Assembly (NCBI RefSeq): GCF_001435505.1
Contig: NZ_AZDO01000139.1
Span: forward strand, 92,437 to 156,436
Reading direction: 5' to 3'
From: Companilactobacillus futsaii JCM 17355
GTDB lineage: Bacteria; Bacillota; Bacilli; Lactobacillales; Lactobacillaceae
Length of the DNA: 64,000 nt
The position numbers and the translations under genes are program-made. Position 1 is the stretch's first letter. Every line of letters begins with the position of its first letter. Shown here piece by piece: positions 62,487 through 64,000 of the stretch. The notes beneath the pieces were generated by a model, which saw only the letters and a program-made list of their open reading frames with translations, was not told the DNA's origin and made no database searches.

Positions 62487-63452
62487 TTGGTAAAATTACT
62501 CAAAGTTCATGGTTCAGAAAATAAGTTTTTTATCCTTGATCAAACTTTATTAGCTATTCCACTATCTGATGATGAACTAAAAAATTTAGCTATTAATTTA
62601 TGTCAAAATATTCTCGGTGGCGCTGACGGACTCCTAGTTGTCGATACTAGTGAAAATTGTCTAGGAAAAATGCGTGTTATCAATGCTGACGGTAGTGAAG
62701 CTAAAATGTGTGGCAACGGTTTAAGAACAGTTAGCCGCTATCTATCTGAAAAATATCACCTAAATGAATTCAAGGTCGAAACGCTGGAAGCCCCATTGTC
62801 TGTTTCTAAAGCTGAAGACTTTTACAAAGGTGTACCAGCTTTTAGTGTCGAAATTGCCCCCATATCTTTTAATAACACGGATCTACCTTTTAATTATCAA
62901 CAAATGACTGAAATGATTGATCAAAGTATCCCAGAGTTTTTACCTGATCAAAAATTCTCGGCTGTTGCTGTTCCTAATCCTCATCTAATCAGTTTTGTAT
63001 CAGACATCAATGAAGACGATTTAGGAACCTTAGGTAAAAACTTAAATGAAACTAATCCTTACTTTCCTGAGGGAGTTAACGTCAGCTTTGCCAAAATATT
63101 AGATACTAATAAATTATTTGTTCAAACTTATGAGCGTGGCGTTGGTTTTACTAATGCATGTGGAACCGGTATGTCAGCTACCAGTTTAATCTTCGCCTTA
63201 CTTCATACTGATAAATTTGATCCTACAGAAGACATTTCAGTTTATAATCCCGGTGGTATGGTTAAAACTCATGTCAATTTAAATTCCATTAAGGAACTCA
63301 GTGAATTGCACTTGATCGGTAATGCAACCTTTACTCATGAAATTCAAATCAGCGAACAAAATCTACATAATAACGATTTAAGCAATTTAACTGTCACTGA
63401 AACTGGAGAACAAAAAAGCTATCAAGCTTTTATTGATAGCTTTTCTAATTAA
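62487..63452 (+). CDS. dapF: Diaminopimelate epimerase
   Basis: The start is TTG 62487, six bases after GAGGTG and eleven after lysC's stop; the open frame upstream is out of context. The 321-residue cofactor-free epimerase converts LL-DAP to meso-DAP. The two catalytic Cys are in MCGNGLRT (Cys75) and ACGTGMSA. HGSENKFFILD and GADGLLVV are typical of the N-terminal half. It is co-transcribed with lysC, and a terminator follows. Confidence 0.92.
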   Translation: MVKLLKVHGSENKFFILDQTLLAIPLSDDELKNLAINLCQNILGGADGLLVVDTSENCLGKMRVINADGSEAKMCGNGLRTVSRYLSEKYHLNEFKVETLEAPLSVSKAEDFYKGVPAFSVEIAPISFNNTDLPFNYQQMTEMIDQSIPEFLPDQKFSAVAVPNPHLISFVSDINEDDLGTLGKNLNETNPYFPEGVNVSFAKILDTNKLFVQTYERGVGFTNACGTGMSATSLIFALLHTDKFDPTEDISVYNPGGMVKTHVNLNSIKELSELHLIGNATFTHEIQISEQNLHNNDLSNLTVTETGEQKSYQAFIDSFSN

Positions 63453-63456
63453 CAAT

Positions 63457-63492
63457 TAGGAACATCTTGATTGAAGATGTCCCTTTTTTGAT
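63457..63492 (+). terminator. Terminator after dapF
   Basis: GGAACATCTT pairs with AAGATGTCCC and a T run follows. Confidence 0.8.
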
Positions 63493-63499
63493 GCAAAAA

Positions 63500-63535
63500 A
63501 AATAGACTTATGAGATCAATCTCATAAGTCTTAAG
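63500..63535 (-). terminator. Terminator of the tRNA-Arg transcript
   Basis: AGACTTATGAGAT pairs with ATCTCATAAGTCT on the minus strand, followed by a long T run, directly after tRNA-Arg. Confidence 0.8.
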
Positions 63536-63538
63536 TAG

Positions 63539-63612
63539 TGCGCCCAGTAGGAGTCGAACCTACAACCTTCTGATTCGTAGTCAGACACTCTATCCAATTG
63601 CGCTATGGGCGC
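63539..63612 (-). tRNA. tRNA-Arg (ACG)
   Basis: 74 bases with acceptor GCGCCCA/TGGGCGC, anticodon loop CTACGAA (ACG, read as ICG) and T-loop TTCGACT. Confidence 0.95.
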
Positions 63613-63715
63613 ATATCAACAACTCAACGGTATTAATTATATCATATACATTATAATAGTGTATACATTTTATAAAAAATAATCGATAAGTTTATAAGCC
63701 CTGGAGTAAACCGAT

Positions 63716-63751
63716 AAAAAATGTCTCTGCAACAACTGCAAAGACATCAAG
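63716..63751 (-). terminator. Terminator of the rRNA-tRNA-Asn-tRNA-Ser transcript
   Basis: On the minus strand GATGTCTTTGCAG pairs with CTGCAGAGACATT around a short loop, then TTTT. It lies right after tRNA-Ser, so tRNA-Arg downstream is separately transcribed. Confidence 0.75.
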
Positions 63752-63755
63752 CTTA

Positions 63756-63846
63756 CGGAGAGTAGGGGATTTGAACCCCTGATACAGGTCAATACCCGTA
63801 TACATGATTTCCAATCATGCTCCTTCAGCCACTCGGACAACTCTCC
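63756..63846 (-). tRNA. tRNA-Ser (GGA)
   Basis: A class II tRNA of 91 bases with acceptor GGAGAGT/ACTCTCC, anticodon GGA in loop TTGGAAA, a long variable arm and T-loop TTCAAAT; discriminator G. Confidence 0.95.
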
Positions 63847-63860
63847 AGGGTAAAAAAAAA

Positions 63861-63933
63861 CTCCGGATGTCAGACTCGAACTGACGACACCCTGATTAAC
63901 AGTCAGATGCTCTACCAACTGAGCTAATCCGGA
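63861..63933 (-). tRNA. tRNA-Asn (GUU)
   Basis: 73 bases with acceptor TCCGGAT/ATCCGGA, anticodon loop CTGTTAA (GTT) and T-loop TTCGAGT; discriminator G. Confidence 0.95.
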
Positions 63934-63943
63934 ATAATAAAAC

Positions 63944-64000
63944 AGCGTGGCAGCTCCCTATCCTCGCGGGTAGTTTCCCACCAACTACTTTCGGCGCGGA
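63944..64000 (-). rRNA. rrf: 5S ribosomal RNA, 3' part (cut by window edge)
   Basis: The last 57 bases, read on the minus strand, contain GCCGAAAGTAGTTGG, AAACTACCCGCGAGGATAGG and GAGCTGCCACGC, the conserved 3' half of 5S rRNA. The rest, and presumably 23S and 16S, lie to the right. The gene order 5S, tRNA-Asn, tRNA-Ser is usual after rRNA operons in lactobacilli. Confidence 0.9.

Noticed and set aside
1..64000. CRISPR arrays and insertion sequences
   Set aside because: No regularly spaced repeats and no transposase-like protein or terminal inverted repeats were found in the window.

Overview
The window is AT-rich (roughly one third G+C by eye) and codes like a low-GC Gram-positive lactic acid bacterium of the Lactobacillaceae. 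Support for this is a T-box leuS leader, an SMK-type metK leader, a lysine riboswitch, class III ribonucleotide reductase, an NADH oxidase and the acetylase route to diaminopimelate. The genus is probably Companilactobacillus or a close relative; that placement is an inference from gene content and style only.

Positions 1 to about 18,350 are the replication, regulation and integration half of a temperate siphophage-type prophage, entered from the left in mid-phage. Right to left it holds a tyrosine integrase, two lysogeny-associated genes, a LexA-like CI repressor facing a Cro-type regulator across three inverted-repeat operators, an AntA/ORF6C antirepressor, a run of very small (often membrane) genes, and an early replication block (Gp157, Sak4-like ATPase, SF2 helicase, DUF669 protein, primase/SF3 helicase, VRR-NUC nuclease). 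Small regulators follow, ending in an ArpU-type late activator. Between ArpU and an HNH/P-loop fusion gene lies about 900 bases without a protein gene. It contains at least five tRNA-like elements on the minus strand; most have abnormal arms, one has a CAU anticodon and one very short one a UCA loop. This cluster is the most unusual thing in the window. The phage also shows apparent AUA start codons and an in-frame Cys-rich extension after a UGA stop.

Positions 18,400 to 37,600 are host chromosome: a TetR regulator, small proteins, glnA, guaC (interrupted by an in-frame stop 31 codons from its expected end, behind PurBox-like sites), a YkcC/YkcB-like glycosyltransferase pair divergent from an OmpR-type two-component system, a large secreted surface protein with a WxL-like C-terminus, an ASCH protein, mscL, NADH oxidase, tRNA-Leu, an NAD(P)HX dehydratase and a lipid-flippase-like membrane protein.

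Positions 37,600 to 53,500 hold a candidate structured small RNA, leuS with its T-box, a LysM muramidase/glucosaminidase, a PAP2 phosphatase, a DHA2-type drug exporter, metK with an SMK-box leader, tRNA-Val and tRNA-Glu, a 3-methyladenine DNA glycosylase, a P1B-4 metal ATPase, nrdD-nrdG and a polytopic membrane protein.

Positions 53,500 to 63,500 carry the whole aspartate-to-lysine/meso-diaminopimelate pathway. Minus-strand genes lysA-dapD-deacetylase-dapA-dapB-aminotransferase-asd sit behind a lysine riboswitch, and divergent lysC-dapF sit on the plus strand. The window ends with tRNA-Arg, tRNA-Ser, tRNA-Asn and the 3' part of a 5S rRNA, the tail of a ribosomal RNA operon read on the minus strand.
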